Origin: Domibacillus aminovorans
GTDB lineage: Bacteria > Bacillota > Bacilli > Bacillales > Domibacillaceae
Length of the DNA stretch: 64,000 bases
Direction: 5' to 3'
Assembly: GCF_001643235.1 (NCBI RefSeq)
Contig: NZ_LQWY01000067.1
Coordinates: 353,538 to 417,537 of the forward strand
A program made the position numbers and the translations under genes. Numbering within the stretch: the first letter of the stretch is position 1; the number at the start of each line of letters is the position of its first letter. Shown here piece after piece: positions 18,453-28,165 of this stretch. The notes under the pieces were generated by a model that was not told the DNA's origin, did no database searches, and saw only the letters and a list, made by a program, of their open reading frames with translations.

Positions 18453-19631
18453 GTGTATACGATTAAAACATTGAACAATATTGCCGATGTCGGTCTAAAC
18501 GTGTTTGAAAATGCGAACAACTTTCAAGTAAACGATGAAACGAACAGCCCAGATGGTATTTTGCTTCGCAGTGCGAACTTGCATGATACAGTGCTTGATC
18601 ACAATGTAAAAGCAATTGCTCGTGCCGGTGCTGGTGTGAACAACATTCCGGTTCAAGAATATACAGAGCGAGGCATCGTCGTGTTCAATACGCCAGGTGC
18701 GAATGCAAATGCCGTGAAAGAATTAATTTTGACAACGATCATGGCTGTTTCTCGTAATTTATTTGACGGTGTAAACTGGACGAGAGAATTAAAAGGACAA
18801 GGCGATGAGATCCCGAAACTTGTGGAAGCAGGCAAAAAGCAATTCGTCGGCCGCGAAGTGAAAGGAAAAACACTCGGTGTTATCGGACTCGGTCATATCG
18901 GCGCACTCGTTGCGAACAATGCGCTTGACCTTGATATGGATGTGATTGGGTTTGATCCGTTCATTTCTGTTGATACAGCATGGAACTTATCACGCAAAGT
19001 ACAGCGTGCTTTAACGATTGAGCAGCTATTTGCAGCGAGTGATTACATTACTGTTCACGTGCCACTTACAGACGATACACGCGGAATGTTCAATAAAGAA
19101 GCATGTAAAACAATGAAAAACGGCGCATGTATTTTGAATTTCTCACGCGGTGAACTCGTCAATGAGGAAGATTTGCGTGCAGCGCTTGAAAGCGGAAAAG
19201 TGGGCAAATACATTACAGACTTCCCGAATGAAAATGTATTGGGCATGAAGAATGTAATTCCTACACCGCATCTTGGTGCATCAACAGCTGAATCAGAAGA
19301 AAACTGTGCATTGATGGCTGCCCTTCAGATGAAAGATTATCTAGAAACCGGCAACATTAAAAACTCAGTCAACTTCGGTAACATTGAAATTCCGTTCACA
19401 GGAAACCGCCGTGTATCCGTTGCACACAAAAACGTGCCGAATATGGTTGGTCAAATTACAGGTGCATTGTCTGATTACAGCTTGAACATTGCGGACATGG
19501 TCAACCGCAGTAAAGGTAATTACGCGTATACATTGATTGATATCGATAATCAAGTAAACGGTGAAGTGATCCCGAGTTTAACGGAAAAATTATTAAGTAT
19601 TCCAGATGTTGTTTTAGCCCGTATTATTTAA
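18453..19631 (+). CDS. serA: D-3-phosphoglycerate dehydrogenase, ACT-domain type
   Basis: Catalyses the first committed step of serine synthesis. 392 residues, the short form without the extra ASB domain. NAD-binding Rossmann motif GVIGLGHIGALVA, catalytic arginine in NFSRGELV, catalytic histidine in TPHLGAST, and a C-terminal ACT domain (about 320-392) likely sensing serine. GTG start at 18453, with its ribosome-binding site in the last codons of serC, so translation is probably coupled. Confidence 0.95.
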   Translation: MYTIKTLNNIADVGLNVFENANNFQVNDETNSPDGILLRSANLHDTVLDHNVKAIARAGAGVNNIPVQEYTERGIVVFNTPGANANAVKELILTTIMAVSRNLFDGVNWTRELKGQGDEIPKLVEAGKKQFVGREVKGKTLGVIGLGHIGALVANNALDLDMDVIGFDPFISVDTAWNLSRKVQRALTIEQLFAASDYITVHVPLTDDTRGMFNKEACKTMKNGACILNFSRGELVNEEDLRAALESGKVGKYITDFPNENVLGMKNVIPTPHLGASTAESEENCALMAALQMKDYLETGNIKNSVNFGNIEIPFTGNRRVSVAHKNVPNMVGQITGALSDYSLNIADMVNRSKGNYAYTLIDIDNQVNGEVIPSLTEKLLSIPDVVLARII

Positions 19632-19639
19632 TAAAACGA

Positions 19640-19673
19640 ACGGTCCTGAATTCATTTTCAGGGCTGTTTTTTT
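19640..19673 (+). terminator. Terminator of serC-serA
   Basis: The arms acggtcctgaa and ttcagggctgt (G-U pairs) are followed by seven T. Confidence 0.88.
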
Positions 19674-19780
19674 ATGCGTAAAATAAGAAGAAAAATATTG
19701 AAAATGTTGAAAAAAAGTGAAACCAATTTTCTTGTTTAGAGGTATGATAGAAAGAAGACTAAGAGAATGGGGGAGTCATC

Positions 19781-22700
19781 GTGAACAATTGGAAAAAGAT
19801 GATGGCAGCAGCCGTCAGTGCCGCGCTCGTCATACCGGGGGCCGCACTTGCTGAAACACCGGCTGAACAAAAAGAGGCGCAGTATAAAGCGGCACAGCAA
19901 GATCAGAAAATGACTGATTCGCGGACACTTGTCATTAAATATTCAAAAGCGCTGCCAAAAAGTGTACATAAAAAAGCAGGTGTCGCAATTATCAAACGTC
20001 TGCCTTCCCTTGGGTATGATGTCGTTCAAATTCCGAAATCAAAGAAATTAAGTGACGTACTCAGCGTTTATAAAACGCGTTCCGAAATTGTCGCGATTAC
20101 GCCTAGTGTGCAATATAAACGATTGGCTGCTATACCGGATCCGAAAAAAAGCAAAATGAATCACCTAGCACTTTTAAATATGGACAAGGCACTTCTATAT
20201 GCCGGTAAAAATGATGTAACGATAGCCGTTGTGGATGGTGGCGTTGATTATAAGCACCCTGATTTAAAAGCAAATTTACTTGCGCCATACAATGCGGCCG
20301 AGCCAGCTCGAAACCCGGTTCGTGATTTGCATGGGACGCACGTTGCCGGCATTATTGCGTCTGTAAAAGATAACGGGATCGGAGGCTATGGTGTATTCCC
20401 GAATGCGAAAATCTTGCCAGTTGATGTCTTCAATGGCAGTATGGGTGCATATGATTACACGATTGCAGAGGGCATCGTCTACTCTGTTGATAAAGGAGCC
20501 GACGTCATTAATTTAAGTCTTGGCGGCTTTATGCCATCACCGCTCATCGAGGAAGCGGTTCAATATGCGGTTGATTCGGGTGCCGTTGTCGTTGCAGCAG
20601 CGGGGAATGAATCAACAGATGAATACGCGTATCCGGCAGCATATCCTGGCGTGATCAGCGTCGGCAATGTTGATGGAGGCAAAAAGCTGTCTGACAGTTC
20701 CAACTACGGCGCATCGGTTGATGTGGTGGCACCAGGTGAAAATATTTACAGCACAGCTTATGGCTCAGAATCAGGGTCTAAATTTGCCCGGTTGACGGGT
20801 ACGTCAATGGCTTCACCAGTTGTAGCCGCAGCAGCCGGTTTATTAAAATCGAAATACCCCGATTTAACGGCTTTTGAGATTGAATATATTTTAGAACAGA
20901 CGGCGACTGATCTTGGCGAAAAAGGTTATGATTTAACGTACGGTAACGGGTTAATTAATCCGCTCAATGCGTTGAAATTTGATATAAGGAAACTGCCAGA
21001 TCGTCCTAATGAATCGGGAGAAGAATTGCTTCAAACAGCGAAAGAAGTGACATCGAGTAAACAGACATTTACAGGTGCGTTTACATCACCCGGTACAATG
21101 CATTGGTATAAAGCGGATCTGGCAGAAGGCGAGCATGTCCAGACGGTGCTGAACGGAAGTGACAGCTACGATTATGCGATGGAATTGTATTTTGTGCCGG
21201 AAGATGGGGAGCCGGAATATGTACGTGATGTAAATGCAACGCGCGCAGGTAAACAGGAAGGTAACTTATTTACAGCAGTAGAATCAGGTACATTGTTAAT
21301 AGGTGTAAAAGATTCAAACGGCAATTACAGTGCATCAGGTAAGTCATCGTTCACATTGACGGCGGAAAAAGTAGAGCCAATTACACCGGACGAGACATCA
21401 GAAGAAAATCCAATTGCGATTACGTCACTTCCATTTGTGAAAAATGATTTCACGCTGTATACCAATGTAGAAGAAGCACCGGATACAGATTATTTTACGC
21501 TGTCTGTTGATGAGCCAAAATTGTTGTCTGTCTCGATTTCAGGACTGCCAGGTATTGATTCTGCGGTCTCGGCTTCCATAGCTGAAGAAAGTGAAGATGA
21601 GACAGGCTATTACGATGTTGCATACGCGAACAACGGCGCCACTAATGAAGGTGAGACATTGTCATTCCAGGCTATACCCGGAGTCGATTACCATATTAAT
21701 GTGACGAATGCTACATTTGGTAACGATTTACTTGGAGGATCAATACTTGATTTACTATCGATGGATATTGATGAGGTGAGTGAAGGTTCGTATAGTTCAT
21801 CTGCTTATCCGTATACGATGAAAGTGGAAGAACGTGAAATACCGGCAGACGAAGATGGATTGCCGATAGAAGCCACACTTGAAGATGAGCTATTAAATAA
21901 AGAGATTTCGCCAAGTGAATATGGTGAAATGAAAGAAGATTCATTGATTAACGAAGAAGAAGGCGAAGAAGAAGACAATTATGATACAGTCATTATGGAA
22001 AAAGCTATACCTTATACAATCGGTCAGGATAAAAAAGGCTATTTTCAGATGGAGTATGATGAAGATTATTACCGTTTAACGCCTTCAGAGGATGGCATTT
22101 ACCAATTTTCGATCAATGAAGGCAACAGCCAGCTTGCATCGATGACGTTCATGGAATATGACGAAGAGACAGAGTCACTTGTACCTGTGTACGGCAGCGG
22201 CGGCGAAATGGACTTACTGATGGGCTTACTTGGTGGAATGGATAGTTCACCGAAACTAAATATTGCCTTGAAAAAAGGAACGACATACGTTGTACAATTG
22301 ACGAATAATTTATATAATATTTCAGCAGATCCATATACGCTTAATTCAAAGAAAGTCGCAAACGTACCGGCAGAGACGGATAACGATCAAAACGTACCGG
22401 AAGAAGGGCTCGATATTACGGCTGGAAAATCGTATGAAAACTACTTCATACAAGCTGGTGATACCGATTATTACTATTTCGAGAATGACGGAAAAGCAGG
22501 TATTTATACGCTTGATATTCTATCATCTGCGCTTACAACTGCTCAAAAAGCAGATATTCCATATGAACTGCGTCAGGAACACATTTTCAGCGGCGCAATT
22601 GTGGAAGATACGAATGGGGATAAGGTGATGGATCCAGATGAAATGGAACGGGCTGCTACATTTGGTCCTGATCTGTTATCATTTATTATTGAACCGGAAG

Positions 22701-23191
22701 TGAATACGTCATTTGCGGCGAAAGAAGAGACGGGATATTTTATAGAAGTTAATTCATTCCTGGCAACGGGTCCAAGCCTGCAACCGTATGAAATAAAAGT
22801 CGGCGCGACATATAATCAGTTTGCAGACGGCGATGCGAAAGTCGTCAATCATGTACCGACGAAGCCACTTGCGCTGAAAACAGTAAATGGCCAATATGGG
22901 GCGCATGGTTACTTTAACGCGGGCGTTCCATTCGGCGACACAGACCATTTCTTGCTGAACATAACGAAAGAAGGAACGATCTCGCTTTCCTTCACAGCCG
23001 GACAAAACTTGGATGGTATTGTGGAAGTGTATGATGAGAAAGGAAAACTCGTCGCCACGTTTGATCGCTACGGCCAGAACGACGAAGAAATTGGTACACT
23101 GAAGCTCGGGAAAGGGAAGTATTTTATCGAACTGAGCGAAGCAAACGGTACAGCTTCTACTGCGCCGTATGAATTAATTGTGAAAAAATAA
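19781..23191 (+). CDS. Large secreted subtilisin-like S8 serine protease
   Basis: 1136 residues with a signal peptide (cleavage near ALA-ET), an inhibitory propeptide at about 45-110, and a subtilase domain at 130-400 with the full triad D152 (VVDGGVD), H184 (HGTHVAG) and S342 (GTSMASP) plus oxyanion N276. The remaining 700 residues form several beta-sandwich modules with the tyrosine/aspartate pattern DTDYF or DTDYYYF typical of pre-peptidase C-terminal (PPC) domains; an acidic linker (EEGEEEDNYD) lies near residue 730. No SLH, LPxTG or other anchor is seen, so it is probably released. GTG start with ggggga upstream. Confidence 0.92.
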   Translation: MNNWKKMMAAAVSAALVIPGAALAETPAEQKEAQYKAAQQDQKMTDSRTLVIKYSKALPKSVHKKAGVAIIKRLPSLGYDVVQIPKSKKLSDVLSVYKTRSEIVAITPSVQYKRLAAIPDPKKSKMNHLALLNMDKALLYAGKNDVTIAVVDGGVDYKHPDLKANLLAPYNAAEPARNPVRDLHGTHVAGIIASVKDNGIGGYGVFPNAKILPVDVFNGSMGAYDYTIAEGIVYSVDKGADVINLSLGGFMPSPLIEEAVQYAVDSGAVVVAAAGNESTDEYAYPAAYPGVISVGNVDGGKKLSDSSNYGASVDVVAPGENIYSTAYGSESGSKFARLTGTSMASPVVAAAAGLLKSKYPDLTAFEIEYILEQTATDLGEKGYDLTYGNGLINPLNALKFDIRKLPDRPNESGEELLQTAKEVTSSKQTFTGAFTSPGTMHWYKADLAEGEHVQTVLNGSDSYDYAMELYFVPEDGEPEYVRDVNATRAGKQEGNLFTAVESGTLLIGVKDSNGNYSASGKSSFTLTAEKVEPITPDETSEENPIAITSLPFVKNDFTLYTNVEEAPDTDYFTLSVDEPKLLSVSISGLPGIDSAVSASIAEESEDETGYYDVAYANNGATNEGETLSFQAIPGVDYHINVTNATFGNDLLGGSILDLLSMDIDEVSEGSYSSSAYPYTMKVEEREIPADEDGLPIEATLEDELLNKEISPSEYGEMKEDSLINEEEGEEEDNYDTVIMEKAIPYTIGQDKKGYFQMEYDEDYYRLTPSEDGIYQFSINEGNSQLASMTFMEYDEETESLVPVYGSGGEMDLLMGLLGGMDSSPKLNIALKKGTTYVVQLTNNLYNISADPYTLNSKKVANVPAETDNDQNVPEEGLDITAGKSYENYFIQAGDTDYYYFENDGKAGIYTLDILSSALTTAQKADIPYELRQEHIFSGAIVEDTNGDKVMDPDEMERAATFGPDLLSFIIEPEVNTSFAAKEETGYFIEVNSFLATGPSLQPYEIKVGATYNQFADGDAKVVNHVPTKPLALKTVNGQYGAHGYFNAGVPFGDTDHFLLNITKEGTISLSFTAGQNLDGIVEVYDEKGKLVATFDRYGQNDEEIGTLKLGKGKYFIELSEANGTASTAPYELIVKK

Positions 23192-23193
23192 AA

Positions 23194-23231
23194 AGCAGCC
23201 GCTGATCACACGTTGATCGGCGGCTTTTTTG
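23194..23231 (+). terminator. Terminator of the S8 protease gene
   Basis: The arms agccgctgatca and tgatcggcggct, then T-run. Confidence 0.9.
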
Positions 23232-23305
23232 TTGTTGTGAGCGTGATGGAATTGTGCGCGAATCTAAAAAACGAACTGCAGCAGCAGTTCGTTTCATTCT
23301 ATTTA

Positions 23306-24931
23306 TTACTTAATATTTTCGTTGGCGAGCAGCAGTCCGATCGAGTTGTTTTGTTTCCAGATAGAAGAGAAGTAGACGAGTGGGACAGGGTGATTGCCAA
23401 CGTAAGGTGAGACTTCAATTGTTAACCCAGGCTTTTGCTCAGACTGGATAAACCAATCGGTGTAGCCGCCACCACTCGGATTCGACTGTGGTGCGACGAG
23501 GCTGTAGCCGGTTTTACTGCTCACTTTTTTTGCGATCGCATAATCTCGTGTTTTCTGAGCCCCGGACTGGTGAAAGTGCCAGTAAATAATTTGACCCGAG
23601 CTGTGATACGCTGCGCTTGCTTTGAAAGAATGAGCAAGTGTAAAGTCATACATTGCTTTTGCTTCGGGCTCACTTAATGCTTTCGGTCCTTTATAATTTT
23701 GTGATGATGGTTTGCCCGGATCACAGCAAATCGTCGACCATGCCGCTGGATATTGACGATTCAAATCAACGCCGCGTACATTGGCTTTCCATGCGGAAAA
23801 ATTTGTTTTACCGCCATTCATTTTCACAACGGATGCTTCGTTTATCGCACTGCCTGCACCGAGCTGAACGAGTGAGACGCCGTCTGGATTTACCATCGGT
23901 ACGAAATAAATAGACGATTTTTTTAAGATATTCTGAACAGGATAGCCATTCATTTCTCCGTTTGTTTTAAACAGGTACGCGTATTGGTCAGCCATCTCCA
24001 TGATGACATTCGTTGTAATATGTTCACGTGCATGATGAGAAGCATTCACCATTACTTCTTCTTTTCCTGTACCGAGTTTTAATGCGTACAAATCACGGCC
24101 GTCTACCGACTTGCCGATCGTCTCCAGTGATGCGATGTCAGGGTGCCATAGTACGAGCTCTTTTAAATCTTTCTCCATCTGACTATACGTGATCGTCTTA
24201 AATGGATTCACGTAGTTACCTGTATACAACGTAACATCCGATTTACGTACATAAGCGGTGCGGCCGCCAATATCGATAATGTAATAATCTCGGTAGGCAG
24301 CAAGCGTTTCAAATAGGACACCTGATTGGAGGCGGGCCATCGATGTTAATATCCCGTTTTTCGAATAAAGTAAATCCGTCGTTTTTCGTGTCATCACACG
24401 GTTTTTATACGTTCCGCCTGGCTGGACACCGCCGGCAAGTACCGCCTCATTTAAAAATGTAACGTCTGTTTCTTTTACATAGCCGGTCGTGTTGCCAAAC
24501 GTAAATGCAACGTAGCCATTTTCAGTGCTGTTCTTTTCCCATACCTCACCTGTTAAAAGACGACCTATTTTCACCAATTCTCCGTTTTGCTTTTTAAATA
24601 ATTCGGCGTCAACCGCTAACTGAAAATAGTCACCAGAGGCAGGTGTTTCGGGACGTACGACAGAAACGTCACCCCCAGATAAAAATTCACGGGCGATAAA
24701 TCCATTCACGCCTTGCCAAGTAATCCGAATCCGCTTTTCTTCTATACTGACAACACGGACATTCGTGTTAGCTGGGATGGGCGTTAATATGGCATCTTGT
24801 CCACCAGATGGTGGCGTATAAATGTTCGTGTCAGCAATTGTCAGCATGTAAGAAGCGGCACGGGGCATAAGTGGGAGTACAGAAACAGTGATCAAAACAG
24901 CGCTCAGTAGCAAAAAAGTCCACTTTTTCAT
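23306..24931 (-). CDS. Secreted M14 zinc carboxypeptidase with N-terminal SH3-like modules
   Basis: 541 residues. A signal peptide (MKKWTFLLLSAVLITVSVLP) precedes SH3-like repeats at about 35-245, of the type that bind peptidoglycan, then an M14 domain at about 250-540. The zinc ligands are in NASHHAREH (HxxE) and in the later AAYHSSGQ; the catalytic glutamate is in GLTIEVSP. It probably trims peptides or cell-wall stem peptides. The start is the ATG at 24931 with GGAGG 5 nt upstream; the longer frame adds residues without a site. It is convergent with the S8 protease, a second exported peptidase. Confidence 0.88.
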   Translation of the reverse strand: MKKWTFLLLSAVLITVSVLPLMPRAASYMLTIADTNIYTPPSGGQDAILTPIPANTNVRVVSIEEKRIRITWQGVNGFIAREFLSGGDVSVVRPETPASGDYFQLAVDAELFKKQNGELVKIGRLLTGEVWEKNSTENGYVAFTFGNTTGYVKETDVTFLNEAVLAGGVQPGGTYKNRVMTRKTTDLLYSKNGILTSMARLQSGVLFETLAAYRDYYIIDIGGRTAYVRKSDVTLYTGNYVNPFKTITYSQMEKDLKELVLWHPDIASLETIGKSVDGRDLYALKLGTGKEEVMVNASHHAREHITTNVIMEMADQYAYLFKTNGEMNGYPVQNILKKSSIYFVPMVNPDGVSLVQLGAGSAINEASVVKMNGGKTNFSAWKANVRGVDLNRQYPAAWSTICCDPGKPSSQNYKGPKALSEPEAKAMYDFTLAHSFKASAAYHSSGQIIYWHFHQSGAQKTRDYAIAKKVSSKTGYSLVAPQSNPSGGGYTDWFIQSEQKPGLTIEVSPYVGNHPVPLVYFSSIWKQNNSIGLLLANENIK

Positions 24932-25000
24932 GTTTTCCTCCAATGGTATGTTATTTGTTACCATTTTAACAGAATGATAGATAAGAAGGGGAAAACATGT

Positions 25001-25044
25001 AAAAAAATACGCGTTCTGCTAGTAATGAAAGCAGAATGCGTATG
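25001..25044 (-). terminator. Terminator of the yknW-yknX operon
   Basis: Read on minus, a 14-bp stem (outer atacgcattctgct pairing with agcagaacgcgtat) runs into ttttttta. Confidence 0.88.
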
Positions 25045-25046
25045 GA

Positions 25047-26306
25047 TTATGATAAAACGCCTATTAATATATATTTCATTTTATCTGTACGGGATAAATC
25101 ATTAAACGTCTTCTTTTTTACATGATCCGCATTAATAGGTGTAATAAACGGTCCGCGTTTCATTACTAATTCATGTGGATTAATGACGATTGCTTCGCCT
25201 GATTCAACGCCGTCGGTGACTTGAAAAACACCATCGACGGTTAAGTCTGTTTCAATGAGACGGCGTTCTAGTTTCCCTTGTGTGTTCATGATGACCGCAT
25301 ATGTTTTTTGATTGCTTTTTAAAATGGATGTGCCAGGAATCGTGACCGCTTCAAGTGCTTCTGCTGTGACAACATTCACATTAGCTTTCAAACCAGGATA
25401 CAGGTCAGAAGATTCAATGCCGCTTAGCTGTGCTGAAAACGGATATAAACTTTGGCGTTTTACAGATGGTTCTTCTTCAGGGTATTGACTGACGATGGCA
25501 AGCGATCCATCAAATTGTTCGGCTGTTGTATCAACAGTTACCTCAACGCGCTGACTCGTTGCTGCTTTTTGTACTTGCTTTTCATCAAATACACCTTCTA
25601 CAGCCGGAACAGAAGAGTTAATGATCAGAAGCGGATTGTTCAAGCTCGAATCCACTTTTTTTACATAGCCTTCATTCGTACTTTTGACAATCAAATTACT
25701 TTTCTTTGCTTCTTGCGAGGAGATTAATTTGTCATATTTCTTCGTTTCTTCCCGCAGCTTTTGTTTCTCTGTTTCCTGCTGCAGAATTTCATTTTCAATC
25801 GTTGTGCTAGCGTCACCCGAGCTGATTATGGTCGTGTTGCTATCGCGATCGATTGTACTATTTGTATTCGTTGAAGTCTGCCTGTTGCTTTCTTTCCTCT
25901 CGGCTTGTGACAATAACACGCGCAGCTGGCTTAATTGATTGTCGATGAGTGAAATTTGCTGCTGCGTCTGTTCTTTTTCTACCGTTAAACGGTCGATTTC
26001 TTCATCGATGTCTGTTGATGAATATTCAAACAATGAAGTACCCGGTTGAATGGCATCGCCTTCTTTTACGAGCACTTGTTTGAGTGAACCAATACTTTCA
26101 TCAAAGTAGATTGGATATTCATCGGACGGTACGACAACGCCTTCTGTTGAAAATGATTGGACAACATCACCTGTTGATACCCGGTCCCACTCATGGAGCC
26201 ATTCTGTACGGTCTGCTTTGCTGTCTTCTTTAAATGTTAAGTATAAGTTTCCTGCAATAACGACAGCACTCGCTGCGAGCCATACTTGTTTTCTTATTTT
26301 TTTCAA
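25047..26306 (-). CDS. yknX: Membrane-fusion (adaptor) protein, YknX/HlyD type
   Basis: 419 residues: one N-terminal membrane anchor (about 8-24), a barrel-sandwich lipoyl half (GSLKQVLVKEGDAIQPGTSLFEY), a long coiled-coil hairpin (about 85-205, rich in Q/E/K/L), the second lipoyl half (STNEGYVKKVDSS), and beta-barrel domains. Such adaptors join MacB-type ABC transporters. The best start is the TTG at 26306, 6 nt after agaggtg; the frame extends six codons upstream through that site. Co-transcribed with the yknW homologue upstream. The ABC genes yknY and yknZ, expected next, are absent. Confidence 0.85.
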   Translation of the reverse strand: MKKIRKQVWLAASAVVIAGNLYLTFKEDSKADRTEWLHEWDRVSTGDVVQSFSTEGVVVPSDEYPIYFDESIGSLKQVLVKEGDAIQPGTSLFEYSSTDIDEEIDRLTVEKEQTQQQISLIDNQLSQLRVLLSQAERKESNRQTSTNTNSTIDRDSNTTIISSGDASTTIENEILQQETEKQKLREETKKYDKLISSQEAKKSNLIVKSTNEGYVKKVDSSLNNPLLIINSSVPAVEGVFDEKQVQKAATSQRVEVTVDTTAEQFDGSLAIVSQYPEEEPSVKRQSLYPFSAQLSGIESSDLYPGLKANVNVVTAEALEAVTIPGTSILKSNQKTYAVIMNTQGKLERRLIETDLTVDGVFQVTDGVESGEAIVINPHELVMKRGPFITPINADHVKKKTFNDLSRTDKMKYILIGVLS

Positions 26307-26324
26307 TGTGTTCACCTCTTTCAA

Positions 26325-26987
26325 TTAAAACAAATTCTCGACATGAATGGATGTGAATAATGTCGATAAAATCCAGAATGCGAGCCCCATTAAGAAGACC
26401 ATGAGAAAAACGAAGGGGGCTCCTTTCGCTTCAGAGGTACGAAGAAAGCGATACTGGATTACGAGAATCCATACTTGGAAAATCGTAATAAAGCTGAAGA
26501 AGCGGATGACAATGACATTCTCCGTTGCATACTGGGCGACAACACCAAGTGAGAAAGGAGAGGAATCACGTGGGATCGAGAAAAACACGTTCCACGCAAT
26601 TAAAAGCGCATATTCAATTAAATAAATGGTTAAGACGATACATTGCAAGCCGACTAATTTTTTAAAGTCAATTTCAAGAAATGTCCAGAATAACAACGCC
26701 GGAATGAAAATGAAAAACAATGGAAATAACAGCCCCCATAAACCTGAGCCCGCTGCAAAAAGCACTTTTAGCCATTCATATGTAGACGTATCTGATTCGG
26801 CCATATAAGTGGAGACACTCTCACCTTGTATGCCGAGATAACCGGCAAGCAGCGATAAGAGAACACTGCCTAAAAGTAACAGTGAAAATTTTGTCCATAA
26901 ACCGCGAATTTTCTCGGCTTGAGATAGCTGATAAAGTTGATCAGTAGAGCGAAACAGCCCTTTAAAAAGCTGAAGCCGGTAAGCCAT
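26325..26987 (-). CDS. yknW: Yip1-family membrane protein (YknW type)
   Basis: 220 residues with a cytoplasmic N-terminal stretch and five predicted membrane helices, the pattern of the Yip1 domain. In B. subtilis YknW is needed with YknXYZ for protection against the SdpC toxin. The ATG at 26987 follows gggagat by 6 nt; twelve upstream in-frame codons precede that site and are rejected. Heads the operon with yknX. Confidence 0.82.
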   Translation of the reverse strand: MAYRLQLFKGLFRSTDQLYQLSQAEKIRGLWTKFSLLLLGSVLLSLLAGYLGIQGESVSTYMAESDTSTYEWLKVLFAAGSGLWGLLFPLFFIFIPALLFWTFLEIDFKKLVGLQCIVLTIYLIEYALLIAWNVFFSIPRDSSPFSLGVVAQYATENVIVIRFFSFITIFQVWILVIQYRFLRTSEAKGAPFVFLMVFLMGLAFWILSTLFTSIHVENLF

Positions 26988-27173
26988 CTTAAAATCTCCC
27001 ATCAAATAGAATAAACAAAACAAATATCATTCTATATTATATACAACTATGAACACATGAACCAATATAAATCATGATAACTGGTACATTTTAAATTATC
27101 TGAATTATTAATCAATTGAAATATGAATGTAACAAAACGAACATCCTAGTGTAATAGTCTTGAAATAGTAGAA

Positions 27174-27182
27174 TGCTACAAT
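27174..27182 (+). promoter_or_regulatory. Extended -10 promoter of the first LysM-3D gene
   Basis: TGCTACAAT matches TGnTAnAAT, 37 nt before the GTG. A TGTAAC half-site of the WalR box type lies at 27128-27133; its partner half is poor. Confidence 0.5.
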
Positions 27183-27219
27183 CGATCCAGTGTTACAACT
27201 ATTAGGGGGTAATGTATTC

Positions 27220-27777
27220 GTGAAAAAAATGGCAATGTCAATTTTAGCTGCATTGATGATCTTCTCAGCTTCTGCGGCTCAAGCAATGGCCGCTACTCAC
27301 ACAGTCCAAAAGGGAGAAACATTGTATAAAATTTCAAATCAATATAAAACGACAGTGGATCAATTGAAAGAATGGAATAACTTATCTTCTAATCTCATTA
27401 AAGTTGGTCAGAAGCTGACAATTGGTGAAACAGCGGCAGCAACAAGTACGCCAGCTCCAGCCGAAGAAAATAAAACAACAAATGCAGTAAAAGAAATTAC
27501 CGTTAAAGCGACAGCCTATACAGCTTATTGCAACGGATGCTCAGGCATTACTGCAACAGGCATTAACTTAAAGAAAAACCCGAACGCGAAAGTAATCGCT
27601 GTTGATCCAAACATCATTCCACTCGGTACGAAAGTGTATGTAGAAGGATACGGGGAAGCCGTTGCCGGTGACAAAGGCGGCGCGATTAAAGGAAACAAAA
27701 TTGATGTTCATATGCCAACGTCTCAAAAGGCAAGAAACTGGGGCGTTCGTACAGTGAAAGTACAAATTTTAAAATAA
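27220..27777 (+). CDS. Secreted LysM-3D domain cell-wall protein
   Basis: 185 residues: signal peptide (to about AMA-AT), one LysM domain at about 26-70 (THTVQKGETLYKISNQY), a linker, and a C-terminal 3D domain at about 95-184 with the MltA-like motifs TAYTAYC, TATG, VDPNIIPLGTKVYVEGYGEA and the metal or catalytic aspartates. The expected DTGG is DKGG here. Related to YocH, which turns over peptidoglycan. GTG start at 27220 with aggggg 9 nt upstream. It precedes a closely related gene and has its own terminator. Confidence 0.88.
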   Translation: MKKMAMSILAALMIFSASAAQAMAATHTVQKGETLYKISNQYKTTVDQLKEWNNLSSNLIKVGQKLTIGETAAATSTPAPAEENKTTNAVKEITVKATAYTAYCNGCSGITATGINLKKNPNAKVIAVDPNIIPLGTKVYVEGYGEAVAGDKGGAIKGNKIDVHMPTSQKARNWGVRTVKVQILK

Positions 27778-27784
27778 ATTTTTT

Positions 27785-27818
27785 AAAGGAGGCTGAATAA
27801 AAGTCTTCTTTTTCTTTT
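27785..27818 (+). terminator. Terminator after first LysM-3D gene
   Basis: The arms aaaggaggct and agtcttctttt pair with G-U pairs; a T-rich tail follows. Weak. Confidence 0.55.
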
Positions 27819-27871
27819 GCTAATATCCGGTATATTTCAATTATATGACAAATTCGAGATAAATACTTACT

Positions 27872-27888
27872 TGTAACAGTTATGTCAT
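27872..27888 (+). promoter_or_regulatory. Candidate WalR box upstream of yocH
   Basis: TGTAAC-N5-TGTCAT fits the WalR consensus TGTWAH-N5-TGTWAH with one mismatch. It lies about 65 bp before the presumed transcription start. YocH is a known WalR regulon member in B. subtilis. Confidence 0.55.
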
Positions 27889-27939
27889 ATTTACACATCT
27901 AACCGTAACCTCCTTTTAAAATCATTACGCTCCTAGGCG

Positions 27940-27948
27940 TGTTACAAT
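27940..27948 (+). promoter_or_regulatory. Extended -10 promoter of yocH
   Basis: TGTTACAAT matches the extended -10 form. Transcription would start near 27955, leaving a leader of about 210 nt. Confidence 0.5.
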
Positions 27949-27954
27949 GAATCT

Positions 27955-28158
27955 CGTTAGCGGAAAACGCAGCAGAGCGTTAAGCGCTTTTACATATAGA
28001 AAGATCAAGGGCTAAAAGAGCGACGTCCTGTCGTATCCAACTAATGCCTTTATGACCCACACATGTGAGTCTTGCAGTTGTCCCTACAGTCACGGAGAGG
28101 TACTAACCAAATTCTTGCGTACGCATGCCCGACATGTCGGCAGGAACAATCCAGGAGG
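27955..28158 (+). ncRNA. Long 5' leader of yocH, candidate structured RNA of unknown class
   Basis: About 200 nt without a convincing gene. Short hairpins are visible: gcgac/gtcgt near 28020-28035, acacatgtg near 28055, and gccgacatgtcggc-type pairing near 28128-28141 just before the ribosome-binding site. The frame of yocH stays open through part of it, but the AGGAGG site sets the start at 28166. I checked it against the ydaO (c-di-AMP), T-box, SAM, lysine and cobalamin patterns and see no match. Confidence 0.4.
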
Positions 28159-28165
28159 TTTTCCT

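Noticed and set aside
27955-28158. ydaO-type c-di-AMP riboswitch before yocH
   Set aside because: Conserved blocks of that class are not found. Kept only as an unclassified leader.
28052-28165. Longer YocH start with a Cys-rich N-terminus
   Set aside because: It would put 38 residues before the signal peptide; AGGAGG fits the ATG at 28166.
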